From Rhodococcus sp. ARC_M5 (lineage in GTDB: Bacteria > Actinomycetota > Actinomycetes > Mycobacteriales > Mycobacteriaceae), in contig NZ_JALGQE010000001.1 in the NCBI RefSeq assembly GCF_022810405.1, positions 620,001 to 684,000 on the forward strand: DNA of 64,000 nucleotides, in the 5' to 3' direction. How positions within the stretch are numbered: position 1 is the stretch's first letter; each line of letters starts with the position of its first letter. The position numbers and the translations under genes were made by a program. The notes below the pieces were generated by a model that was not told where the DNA came from, did no database searches, and was given only the letters and a program-made list of their open reading frames with translations. Shown here piece after piece: positions 9,216 through 17,454 of this stretch.

Positions 9216-9240
9216 TTAGGTTCGGCATTCCTTATATAGA
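9216..9240 (+). promoter_or_regulatory. Putative DtxR/IdeR iron box overlapping promoter of tri-domain gene
   Basis: Bases 9216-9234 read TTAGGTTCGGCATTCCTTA, matching 14 of 19 positions of the DtxR/IdeR consensus TTAGGTTAGGCTAACCTAA by hand comparison. It is followed at 9235-9240 by TATAGA, a good actinobacterial -10 element, nine bases before the GTG at 9249. That geometry puts the box just upstream of the -10, where a repressor would block polymerase, and suggests a near-leaderless transcript starting close to 9247-9249. Iron control is inference. Confidence 0.45.
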
Positions 9241-9248
9241 CTCCGTCG

Positions 9249-11849
9249 GTGCTCAGCGAGATGACCCACGTCGACCGCCCCGGTGTGCGCTTCGCGCGCG
9301 AACTCGGTCGCTTCGGCGACGAACCAGCTCTGATCACGGCCGACGAGACGCTCACCTACCGTGACCTCGACGAACACGTCGAGCGTCGGGCTTCGGAACT
9401 CGGGACGACGCGTCGTCTCGTGATGATCGCCGGTTCCAACGACGTCGACGTGATCGTCACGTATCTGGCGGCGTTGCGGGCCGGGCATCCGGTGCTGATG
9501 GCTCCGGGCGACAGTTCCGGTCACGTCGACGGCCTGATCGACGCCTACAGGCCCGATGTGGTGGTGCGCACCGTCGCCGGCCGCACCGTCATCGAGAAGG
9601 ACAACCGACGACCCGAGCATCACCTGCACCCCGACCTCGCGTTGCTCCTCAGCACATCCGGCTCGACCGGTTCACCCAAACTCGTCCGACTCTCGCACCG
9701 AAACGTGCAGTCCAACGCCGAGTCGATCGCCGAGTACCTCGGCATCCGCGCCACCGACCGAGCAGTGACGACGCTGCCCGTGCACTACTGCTACGGACTG
9801 TCGGTCGTGCACAGCCACCTCTTACGCGGTGCCGCGTTGATTCTGACCGATTCGTCCGTCACCGATCCCGAATTCTGGACCCTCGTGCGGACCCAGCGCG
9901 GAACCACGTTCGCCGGCGTGCCGTATACCTTCGATCTGCTCGACCGGACGGGATTCGACGAGCTGGATCTACCCGAGCTGCGCTACATCACGCAGGCCGG
10001 TGGCAAGATGCCGCCGGATCGCGTCCGGAAATATGCCGAGCTCGGCCGACGTCGGGGATGGGATCTGTTCGTCATGTACGGGCAGACCGAGGCAACCGCC
10101 CGAATGGCTTATCTGCCATCCGATCTCGCCGCCACTCACCCGCACACCATCGGTCGTGCGATTCCCGGGGGATCCTTCCGCCTGGAAAGCGTCGACGACT
10201 CCCCAAGCCGGACAGGTGAACTCGTCTACTCGGGGCCGAATGTCATGCTCGGTTACGCCGAGGGTCCCGACGACCTTCGCCTCGGTGACACCCTCGGCGG
10301 CGAACTGCACACCGGCGATCTCGCGCGGCTCACGGACGACGGATTCTACGAGGTGGTGGGCCGCCGAAGTCGATTCGCGAAGGTGTTCGGCCTGCGCATC
10401 GATCTGCAGCGCGTCGAATCCGCGCTCGCTCAGCACGGGCTGACGGCGTGCTGCGCCGGGGGAACCGACGAGCTTGTCGTCGTCATGGAGAACGGAGACA
10501 TCGACGCAGTCCGCCGCACGGCCGCGCAGACCAGTGGCCTTCCCGTTGCAGCGGTACGGGTGTGTCTCGTCGACCAAGTTCCGCGAACACCCACCGGTAA
10601 ACCCGATCTGCGAGCGGTTGCGGACATCGCTGCCCGGCACGATCTCGACCCGTCGGACACCGTCCCGACCACCGCCGATGTGAAAGCGCTGTTCGCCGAG
10701 ATCCTGCACTGCTCACAGGTGGAGGATGACAGTACGTTCGTGAGCCTGGGCGGTGACTCGCTGTCGTACGTCCGTATGTCCCTGCGGCTGGAGGCCATGC
10801 TCGGCCATCTGCCCGAGAACTGGCACACCACACCGGTGCAAGAATTCGATCGAGGTCCGCGCTCACGCCGCGGTTGGCACCGAGTGGAGACCAACGTTCT
10901 GCTGCGCGCCCTCGCGATCGTCGCGATCGTCGGCTCGCACATTCACCTTTTCGCGGTGCTCGGCGGGGCTCACGTTCTTCTCGGGATAGCCGGCTACAAC
11001 TTCGCCCGCTTTCACCTCGGGTCAGCAGATCGCACCGAACGGACGCGACGTGTGCTCCGAAGCGTTGCCCGGATAGCCGTCCCCAGCATGGTGTGGATCG
11101 GGTTGGTCATCGCCCTCACCGGGGACTATCGAATCACCAGTGCATTTCTGCTCAACGGGATCCTCGGCCCCGACGGGTGGTCCGCGGAATGGCGGTACTG
11201 GTTTGTCGAGGCGATCGTGTACATCGTTCTCGCCGCTGCTGCTCTGCTTTTCGTGCCGTTTCTCGATCGTGTCGAGCGCTGTCACCCGTTCTGGTTCCCG
11301 ATGGGACTCGTGGGCCTCGGACTCGTGACCCGCTATGGGCTGATCGACATCGACGACAGTCCCAACCGCATCCTGACCGCGTCGGTCGTCTTCTGGTTGT
11401 TCGCAGTGGGTTGGGCTGCGGCGCAGGCGAACACGATCCGGCAACGCCTGAGTGTGACGGCGGCCATCGTGGGTACGGTGCCCGGGTTCTTCTTCGGCGA
11501 CACGCAACGAGAAGTCATCGTCACCATCGGTCTGTGCATGCTGGTGTGGCTGTCGTCGATTCCGTTCCCCGCGTTGCTGAGCCGGGTGGCAGGAACGTTG
11601 GCGAGCGCCTCCCTCTTCATCTACCTGACCCACTTCCAGGTCTACCTGCCGCTGCGCGACGACCACCCGTGGTTGGCATTCGTCTTGTCGATCGTTGTCG
11701 GGATTCTGTACTGGCAGGCCGTCGAATTCGTACTTTCTCTCCGCAGTCGAATCATGGCGCGATCGATGACGGTCCGTTCCACCCCCGGCGTGCCGTCCGA
11801 CTTGTCAGACTCCCGACCACGAGAGCACAATTTGCCACCATGGCATTGA
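9249..11849 (+). CDS. Adenylation-carrier protein-membrane acyltransferase fusion (NRPS-like)
   Basis: 866 residues (GTG 9249; an ATG four codons later is the alternative). Residues 10-470 are an ANL-superfamily adenylation domain: P-loop LLSTSGSTGSPK near 132-144, MYGQTEATARM near 277, ELHTGDLARLTDDGFYEVVGR near 353-372 and the lysine motif TPTGKPDL near 450. Residues 475-530 are a carrier protein with phosphopantetheine Ser in LGGDSLSY (about 503). From about 550 the chain becomes membrane-embedded with ten or so helices resembling acyltransferase-3 proteins, but lacking a clear N-terminal catalytic His motif I can point to. Inferred role: activate an acid, hold it on the carrier and pass it across or onto a membrane acceptor, the logic of DltA/C/B in one chain. 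Its last bases overlap the next gene. Substrate unknown. Confidence 0.85.
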   Translation: MLSEMTHVDRPGVRFARELGRFGDEPALITADETLTYRDLDEHVERRASELGTTRRLVMIAGSNDVDVIVTYLAALRAGHPVLMAPGDSSGHVDGLIDAYRPDVVVRTVAGRTVIEKDNRRPEHHLHPDLALLLSTSGSTGSPKLVRLSHRNVQSNAESIAEYLGIRATDRAVTTLPVHYCYGLSVVHSHLLRGAALILTDSSVTDPEFWTLVRTQRGTTFAGVPYTFDLLDRTGFDELDLPELRYITQAGGKMPPDRVRKYAELGRRRGWDLFVMYGQTEATARMAYLPSDLAATHPHTIGRAIPGGSFRLESVDDSPSRTGELVYSGPNVMLGYAEGPDDLRLGDTLGGELHTGDLARLTDDGFYEVVGRRSRFAKVFGLRIDLQRVESALAQHGLTACCAGGTDELVVVMENGDIDAVRRTAAQTSGLPVAAVRVCLVDQVPRTPTGKPDLRAVADIAARHDLDPSDTVPTTADVKALFAEILHCSQVEDDSTFVSLGGDSLSYVRMSLRLEAMLGHLPENWHTTPVQEFDRGPRSRRGWHRVETNVLLRALAIVAIVGSHIHLFAVLGGAHVLLGIAGYNFARFHLGSADRTERTRRVLRSVARIAVPSMVWIGLVIALTGDYRITSAFLLNGILGPDGWSAEWRYWFVEAIVYIVLAAAALLFVPFLDRVERCHPFWFPMGLVGLGLVTRYGLIDIDDSPNRILTASVVFWLFAVGWAAAQANTIRQRLSVTAAIVGTVPGFFFGDTQREVIVTIGLCMLVWLSSIPFPALLSRVAGTLASASLFIYLTHFQVYLPLRDDHPWLAFVLSIVVGILYWQAVEFVLSLRSRIMARSMTVRSTPGVPSDLSDSRPREHNLPPWH

Positions 11850-12439
11850 TCTCGAAGGGCTTCGTGGGCCGCCGTCGCGACGACGACGGGCGCACTCCCC
11901 CCGGTCAGTATCTGACCAAGGATTTTCCCGTCCTCGCAATCGGGCCCGCGCCCGTGGTCGCGACCGACACGTGGTCGTTCTCGGTCACCACCGAACGGGG
12001 CGAGACTCGCAGCTGGACCTGGGACGAATTCGCGGCACTGCCGCACGAAACCCCGACCGTCGACATCCACTGCGTCACCAAGTGGTCGAAGCTCGACACC
12101 ACCTGGAAGGGCGTGGGCCTGGACGTTCTGCTCGACGGTCTCGACACCGATGCCGGGTACGTCGTGGTGCACGGCTTCGACGGTTACACCACCAACCTCC
12201 CCCTCGAGGATCTCAGGGACGGGAAGGCCTGGCTGGTCACCGAGTTCGACGGCGCTCCCCTGGCTCGCGAACACGGCGGTCCGGCACGGCTTCTCGTTCC
12301 GCATCTGTACTTCTGGAAATCGGCGAAGTGGATCTCACGTATCGAACTCACGCTGGAGAACGAACAAGGCTTCTGGGAGCGCGGCGGATACCACGATTAC
12401 GGAGATCCGTGGCGCGAGCAGCGGTACCAGGGCGACTGA
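11840..12439 (+). CDS. Sulfite-oxidase-like molybdopterin oxidoreductase
   Basis: 199 residues, beginning inside the last ten bases of the tri-domain gene, so translational coupling is likely. The product is a stand-alone oxidoreductase molybdopterin-binding domain. It has the Mo-ligand Cys in VDIHCVTKWS (about residue 77), followed by W-K-G-V and the family-typical GGPARLLVPHLYFWKSAKW stretch. There is no heme domain and no Tat or Sec signal, so it is cytosolic, like the YuiH-type subgroup of the sulfite oxidase family. Electrons are probably exchanged with the flavoprotein encoded one base downstream. Physiological substrate unknown. Confidence 0.88.
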   Translation: MALISKGFVGRRRDDDGRTPPGQYLTKDFPVLAIGPAPVVATDTWSFSVTTERGETRSWTWDEFAALPHETPTVDIHCVTKWSKLDTTWKGVGLDVLLDGLDTDAGYVVVHGFDGYTTNLPLEDLRDGKAWLVTEFDGAPLAREHGGPARLLVPHLYFWKSAKWISRIELTLENEQGFWERGGYHDYGDPWREQRYQGD

Positions 12440-12440
12440 C

Positions 12441-13193
12441 GTGTCCGTGACGGCCGGGGCGAAACCCTGGCTCGTGGCCACGGTGCAGACGGTGCGGCGA
12501 GAGACTCCCACCGCGTCCACCCTCGTTCTCGACGTCGACGGATGGCCCGGCCATCTTGCCGGGCAGCACGTGGACGTCAAGCTCACCGCCGAGGACGGCT
12601 ACAGCGCGCAGCGAAGCTACTCTCTGGCGTCGGCACCCGACGGCACGTCGCGCATCGAGATCGCGGTCCAGAACGTCCCGGACGGCGAGGTGTCGCCGTA
12701 TCTGGTCGAGTCCGTCGAAGTCGGCGACCGCATAGAACTCCGCGGGCCGGTGGGTCGATGGTTCGTCTGGCGGCCGTCCCAGCCCTCCGAGACCCCGTCT
12801 CCCCCGATTCTGCTGGTGGGTGGCGGTTCCGGCATCGTGCCGCTCCGCGCGATGGTTCGGGCGCAGGCGTCCGCGACGGGCGGACGAGTGCCCTTCCGAG
12901 TCCTGTACTCCGTGCGCGAACCCGCCGAGGTCTACTTCGCGGACGAGTGGGCTCGCCCTCCGGCCGGCGTGGACGTCACCATGATTCACACGCGGCGTGC
13001 ACCCGCAGGCAACGCGCGACCACTCGGCCGGATCACGTTGGACGACATCGATGCTCACGGATGGCCGGCGGAGTTCGAGCCGCGATGCTACATCTGCGGC
13101 CCCACGAGCTTCGTCGATACCGTGGCCGACATGTTGGTGAAGCGTGGCCACTCGGCAGCGAACATCCGAACGGAGCGTTTCGGACCGAGCTGA
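12441..13193 (+). CDS. Ferredoxin-reductase-type FAD/NAD(P) oxidoreductase
   Basis: 250 residues from the GTG at 12441, which follows the preceding TGA by one base. FNR-like fold: FAD-binding QRSYSLASAP near residue 55 (the RxYS motif), nucleotide-binding VGGGSGIVPLRAM near 115-127 and a C-terminal CYICGPTSFVDTVADML, then ending ERFGPS. No [2Fe-2S] domain is attached. It is the likely redox partner of the Mo protein just upstream; these two genes are commonly paired in actinobacteria. Converges with the esterase gene 11 bases downstream. Confidence 0.9.
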   Translation: MSVTAGAKPWLVATVQTVRRETPTASTLVLDVDGWPGHLAGQHVDVKLTAEDGYSAQRSYSLASAPDGTSRIEIAVQNVPDGEVSPYLVESVEVGDRIELRGPVGRWFVWRPSQPSETPSPPILLVGGGSGIVPLRAMVRAQASATGGRVPFRVLYSVREPAEVYFADEWARPPAGVDVTMIHTRRAPAGNARPLGRITLDDIDAHGWPAEFEPRCYICGPTSFVDTVADMLVKRGHSAANIRTERFGPS

Positions 13194-13204
13194 GGGGCTG
13201 TGAA

Positions 13205-14590
13205 TCAGACGATGCCGCGGAGGAATTCGAGCTTGAGGCGGCTGTAGTCGTCGGTCCACTCCGAATCCACCGACATGAACGAATGGTCGAGTCTCGCCTC
13301 GTTCTTGCTGTACAGGTTGAGGCGATTGTCGACGCCTACTCTGTCCAGTCCGGCGCTCAGTTCCGCTGCCTGGTCGGGGAAGGTGCCGGTGTTGCCGTCG
13401 GAGATGAAGCTCGGTGGAAAGTCGGCTGTGACATTGTCGATGACGTTCGCCTGCGCCATCAATGCTGTGTCGGTGGTGTCGAGGTAGCTTCGGGCGGCGA
13501 CGTCGAAGAAGAAACCGTTCGACGGGCTCGGTGATTGCGGTGCGCCCGCTCTACCGACATCGAGGGCAGCACTCTCGAACACGATCGCCTTCAGGGCACT
13601 TCGGTCCATGGTGGGTTCGATGCCCAGTGCTCGTGCGTAATCGGAGTTGGTCTGCACAGTGGCGTAGTTGCCGACGATGTGGCCTCCCGCACTGGTTCCG
13701 GCGAGCACGACGCGACTCATGTCGAGTCCGTAGCGGTCGGCGTTCGTTTCCAGGAACTGCATGGCCTGGCCCAGTTGGATTGTCTGGGTGGGAAACCGGT
13801 ACTGCGGCGCGAACGCATAGTTCACCGACACCACGTTGTAGCCGGCGTCGAGCATGGGGCCGGCCCATGATGCGCCGTCGGAATCTGCGCTGGGAGCACC
13901 ATCCGTTTTGTCCCCGACGATCCAGCCACCGCCGTGCACCGTGACGTACGTGGGCCGACCGACAGATGGATCGTCGTCGGCGATGTAGATGTCGAGAAAC
14001 GAATTCGGAAGCGTCGAGCCGTATTCGACGTCGTTGGTGAGTCGTGCACCGTCGACGACCGTCGTCGTGGTCTGCGTGTCGGGCTCGAAGGAATTGCTCT
14101 GCCCCAACGCATGCAGCGATCGAACCAGCGGTGCCGGATCTGCCGCCATGCCGACGACCGCGGCGGAGCCCACCAACGCAATCGCCGCAGCGAGGCCGGC
14201 GGGGATGGCGGTGGCCGCCCGACGAGTGGAGGCCGCCGAACGGCCCGTCCACGCCGATGCAAGCAGAAAGAAGCCGAGCGCTATCGACGCAACCAAGGCC
14301 GTGACCCACAGTGCGTGCATACCCGTCACCAGCCAGGCCACCTGAGTGACGACGGTGACGGCCCCGAGCGAAGTCCCCACGGCTACATGCTTACCGGCAT
14401 TCGACGAGACAAGGCATATCGCCACCACCGCAACGGCGATGAGCCACAGTCCCACCACGAGCTGCTGACGGATGAGAAGAAACTCGAGCCATGCGAGTCC
14501 GACGCTGACGCCGCCGGTCAGTGCGAGCGCAGTCGTCATCACTCTCGTGCGCTGAACGCCGCCGATCTCGACGCCTTCCTTTACGATCAC
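13205..14590 (-). CDS. Membrane-anchored HSL-type esterase/lipase
   Basis: 461 residues from the GTG at 14590, with GGAG ten bases upstream inside the end of the deaminase gene. About 150 N-terminal residues form four or five transmembrane helices. A soluble alpha/beta hydrolase domain follows with the oxyanion motif VHGGGWIVGD (near 215), nucleophile elbow AGTSAGGH (near 293), a later acidic ISDGNTGTFPDQ and catalytic His in RLDHSFM near the C-terminus. That set matches carboxylesterases of the hormone-sensitive lipase group. Probably acts outside the membrane on short- to medium-chain esters. Cotranscribed with the upstream deaminase (gap seven bases). Confidence 0.85.
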   Translation of the reverse strand: MIVKEGVEIGGVQRTRVMTTALALTGGVSVGLAWLEFLLIRQQLVVGLWLIAVAVVAICLVSSNAGKHVAVGTSLGAVTVVTQVAWLVTGMHALWVTALVASIALGFFLLASAWTGRSAASTRRAATAIPAGLAAAIALVGSAAVVGMAADPAPLVRSLHALGQSNSFEPDTQTTTTVVDGARLTNDVEYGSTLPNSFLDIYIADDDPSVGRPTYVTVHGGGWIVGDKTDGAPSADSDGASWAGPMLDAGYNVVSVNYAFAPQYRFPTQTIQLGQAMQFLETNADRYGLDMSRVVLAGTSAGGHIVGNYATVQTNSDYARALGIEPTMDRSALKAIVFESAALDVGRAGAPQSPSPSNGFFFDVAARSYLDTTDTALMAQANVIDNVTADFPPSFISDGNTGTFPDQAAELSAGLDRVGVDNRLNLYSKNEARLDHSFMSVDSEWTDDYSRLKLEFLRGIV

Positions 14591-14597
14591 TCCCCCA

Positions 14598-15086
14598 CTA
14601 CTCCGCAGACGTGTGACGTCGTCTGTGCAGTTCGCGAACGGCGTCGCTGAACTCGGCTACCGGCCCTTCCACGACGATCCCCGGAACGATCTGCTGAATC
14701 GGTGACGGCGTGATCGCAAGAGGTGCTGCGCCGAATTCTTCGAGCCACGTGAGCAATTGAGCCGTTGACGTGGCATAGACGATGCGGCCGAGTCCGACTA
14801 TGCCGTGGCTTGCAGAGCACATCACGCAGTGTTCACCGGAGGTGTAGACCGTCGCCGATCGACGCTGATCGGGGTTCAGGTTGGTCGCGGCCCACCGAGA
14901 CAGTGCGATCTCGGGGTGCTGGGTGAGATCGTTCAGGTCGCCGACCCTGTTCCGGTCCTCGGCCAGCAGCTCGCCGCTGTCCGACACCAGAACCGAGCCG
15001 AACGGATCGTTGCCCGTGCGCGCCGCCTCTGCCGCCAACTCGACAGCACGGGCCAGGAATGAACGGTCACTCGAAGAGATACTCAC
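14598..15086 (-). CDS. Nucleoside deaminase (cytidine/deoxycytidylate deaminase fold)
   Basis: 162 residues from the GTG at 15086 (VSISSSDRSFLARAVELA). Zinc site: His and catalytic Glu in QHPEIALSRW near residue 65, and the Cys pair in SGEHCVMCSAS near 89-92, in which EHC replaces the usual EPC. The fold matches TadA/guanine-deaminase-like nucleoside deaminases; which base it deaminates is unclear. The 5' neighbour is 305 bases away; the esterase gene follows directly. Confidence 0.85.
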   Translation of the reverse strand: MSISSSDRSFLARAVELAAEAARTGNDPFGSVLVSDSGELLAEDRNRVGDLNDLTQHPEIALSRWAATNLNPDQRRSATVYTSGEHCVMCSASHGIVGLGRIVYATSTAQLLTWLEEFGAAPLAITPSPIQQIVPGIVVEGPVAEFSDAVRELHRRRHTSAE

Positions 15087-15391
15087 TAGGCACCGGTGCC
15101 GACGATCGAAGTTTTCACGCTTCGACCGTACCGTCTCGAAACACACCGCACGCCGGCCCAGCAGTACGGCACCGCGGCTGGGGGTCGACTGGGCTGCGGT
15201 TGCACCACGCGCGGAGTTGCCGTTCGCGCGGTCCAACAAGATTCCGCACGTCGGCGATCTGCCGGTCTGGGCGGCCTGGTGCTTCCGCGTGAAAGCCGGC
15301 CACCGTAACCGCGCTATCGGGCGGTATCCCACGGGTCACAATGCGAAAAGATCAGCGCCGCTGAGGTAGTGCGGCGTCGCCCCTTCCTGGC
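15087..15391. other. 305-base intergenic stretch
   Basis: Lies upstream of the deaminase and downstream of the alpha-hydroxy-acid oxidase stop. Both flanking genes run leftward. Frames here are short and lack family likeness. It must contain the deaminase promoter, but I see no clear -10/-35 pair. Confidence 0.4.
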
Positions 15392-16633
15392 CTACCTCCG
15401 CAGTGTCACCCGTCCCCGAACGTCCGTCAGTGTCTGTGCACCCATCAGCTGCATCGTCCGAGTCGCCTCCGACCGAAAGATGTCCAGGGCGGTGGTGACG
15501 CCACGCTGTCCGCCGGCCATCAGTCCGTACAAGTACGCGCGCCCCACCATCCCGGCCGTGGCCCCCAATCCCACTGCGGCAATCAGATCGGCACCGGTCG
15601 AGATGCCGGTGTCGACGTACACCTCGGCATCTGATCCGACCGCGTCGACTACCTGCGGTAGCAGTTCGAGAGGAGTCGGGGCGCGGTCGAGCTGACGACC
15701 TCCATGATTGGACACCACCAACGCATCCGCACCGGCATCGACGACGATCCGGGCGTCATCGATGTCCTGAATCCCCTTGACCACAAGCTTTCCAGGCCAT
15801 TCGGAGCGCAGCCATTCGAGATCGGCCACCCTCAGAGAGGGGTCGAACATACTTTTCACCAGTTCGCCGACGGTGCCTTCGAAAGACGTCAGATTCGCGA
15901 ACTCCAGCGGTTCGGTGGTCAGCAGATTCATCCACCAACTGGGGTGCCGCGTCATGTCGGCCAGGGTGCGCATGTTGAGCGTCGGCGGGATCGTCATTCC
16001 ATTGCGGACATCGCGCAGGCGGTTACCGGGAACGGGTGTGTCCACGGTCAGAACCAAGACGTCGACCCCGGCCTGGACTGCTCGTTCGACGAGGTCCTTA
16101 CTGGCCGCCCTGTCCTTCCACAGATACAGCTGAAACCACGTGGCACCGGTCGGTGCCGTTCTCGTCACGTCCTCGATCGTCGCGGTACCCATCGTCGACA
16201 GCGCGTACGGCACACCCGATGCCGCCGCTGCTCTCGCCACCGCTGTTTCACCTTCGTGTTGCATCATTCTGGTGAATCCGGTGGGGGCGAGGATCAACGG
16301 GAGCGACGCTGTCCTGCCGAGAATCGAGGTCGACGTGTCGACCGAGCTCACGTCTCGCAGCACATGTGGTCTGAACTCGACTCTGTCGTACCCCTCGCGC
16401 GCACGTTCGATGCCGATCTCCCCCTCGGCACCACCGGAGACGTACTCGAACACCGACTTCGGGGTACGCCGACGAGCAATCTCGGCGAGATCACCGATGG
16501 TGTGCGCGCGCGAAAGACGTCGTTCGACAGGATCGTGCTCCATCGCGCGCACTTTGAGGAACGGCGCCACCTCGCGCCAACGAGGCAGCCTCCGATGCGT
16601 CCGCGATCCGTTCGGGTCGACGGGGTCGGACAT
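15392..16633 (-). CDS. FMN-dependent alpha-hydroxy-acid dehydrogenase/oxidase (LldD-like)
   Basis: 413 residues; ATG at 16633 is preceded by GAGAGGCGA, better than an ATG seven codons upstream. TIM-barrel flavoprotein of the L-lactate/mandelate/glycolate family: FEYVSGGAEGE near 61, LAPTGFTRMMQHEGE near 112, STMG, FQLYLWKDR, KGIQDIDDA (FMN Lys) and the catalytic His-Arg block VSNHGGRQLD near 308. It converts a 2-hydroxy acid to the 2-keto acid, passing electrons to quinone or oxygen. It is the last gene of a five-gene operon behind an ABC importer (gap 26 bases), suggesting the importer's substrate is, or yields, a hydroxy acid. Confidence 0.9.
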   Translation of the reverse strand: MSDPVDPNGSRTHRRLPRWREVAPFLKVRAMEHDPVERRLSRAHTIGDLAEIARRRTPKSVFEYVSGGAEGEIGIERAREGYDRVEFRPHVLRDVSSVDTSTSILGRTASLPLILAPTGFTRMMQHEGETAVARAAAASGVPYALSTMGTATIEDVTRTAPTGATWFQLYLWKDRAASKDLVERAVQAGVDVLVLTVDTPVPGNRLRDVRNGMTIPPTLNMRTLADMTRHPSWWMNLLTTEPLEFANLTSFEGTVGELVKSMFDPSLRVADLEWLRSEWPGKLVVKGIQDIDDARIVVDAGADALVVSNHGGRQLDRAPTPLELLPQVVDAVGSDAEVYVDTGISTGADLIAAVGLGATAGMVGRAYLYGLMAGGQRGVTTALDIFRSEATRTMQLMGAQTLTDVRGRVTLRR

Positions 16634-16659
16634 CGACTCGCCTCTCGCTTCCATTCTTG

Positions 16660-17454
16660 TCAGGCCACCGACACGGCGGGGTCGGCGAGATCCGGGCGAA
16701 TACGCCGGAGTACGTCCATCCGGAGTGAGCCGAACAGGCCCGAACTCTTGGTACTCAACTGATCTCGTGCATCCGGCAGTGGCACCGGAACGGTAGCCGT
16801 CACCGATGCCGGTGATCCACCGAGAACGATGACCTTGTTGGACATGTACACCGCTTCGTCGACGTCGTGGGTGACGATGATGACCGTCATTCCGAACTCG
16901 CGTTGCACCTTCATCGTCAGGTCTTCGAGATCGGCGCGGGTCTGGGCGTCGACGGATGCGAACGGCTCGTCCATCAACAGCACACGTGGCTCGAACGCGA
17001 GCGCCCGTGCGATGGCGGCCCGTTGCTGCATTCCGCCGGACATCTCCCAGGGATAGTAGTCACCGCGACCTGCCAGTCCGACCGATTCGAGGGCGGATTC
17101 GGCGCGTCGACGCCGCTCTGCCTTCCCTGTCGTGCGGCGCAACGGAAGTTCCACGTTTTCCCTGACGCGCATCCACGGCAGCAACGAGCGGCCGTAGTCC
17201 TGGAACACAACGGCCAGATCCGCCGGTGGCCCGTCGACCGTTCTTCCGTTGATCGACACCTCACCGCTCGCCGAAGTGAGCCCGGCAACAGCACGAAGCA
17301 GGGTGGATTTGCCGGTCCCGGAATGGCCTACGATGCAGACCAATTCACGTTCGTCGATGGTGAAGTCGACATTTTCGAGCACGGGCCCCGGTGCACCGGC
17401 GTAGGTCTTGCAAAGTCCACGAACGGCCACTGCGGGCGTGGGTAGGTTGTTCAT
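16660..17454 (-). CDS. ABC importer ATPase (SsuB/TauB type)
   Basis: 264 residues; ATG at 17454 overlaps the permease stop as ATGA. Walker A GHSGTGKST (near 45), Q-loop VFQDYGRSLLPW, signature MSGGMQQRA, Walker B VLLMDEPF, H-loop VTHDVDEA. The SLLPW and EAVYMSNKV segments are typical of nitrate/sulfonate/taurine/riboflavin-precursor-type importers. Cytosolic, pairs with the two permeases upstream. Confidence 0.93.
   Translation of the reverse strand: MNNLPTPAVAVRGLCKTYAGAPGPVLENVDFTIDERELVCIVGHSGTGKSTLLRAVAGLTSASGEVSINGRTVDGPPADLAVVFQDYGRSLLPWMRVRENVELPLRRTTGKAERRRRAESALESVGLAGRGDYYPWEMSGGMQQRAAIARALAFEPRVLLMDEPFASVDAQTRADLEDLTMKVQREFGMTVIIVTHDVDEAVYMSNKVIVLGGSPASVTATVPVPLPDARDQLSTKSSGLFGSLRMDVLRRIRPDLADPAVSVA

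Noticed and set aside
9249-11849. Plain fatty-acid acyl-AMP ligase (FAAL/FadD) call
   Set aside because: The protein has a carrier domain and about 300 residues of membrane helices after it, which those ligases lack.
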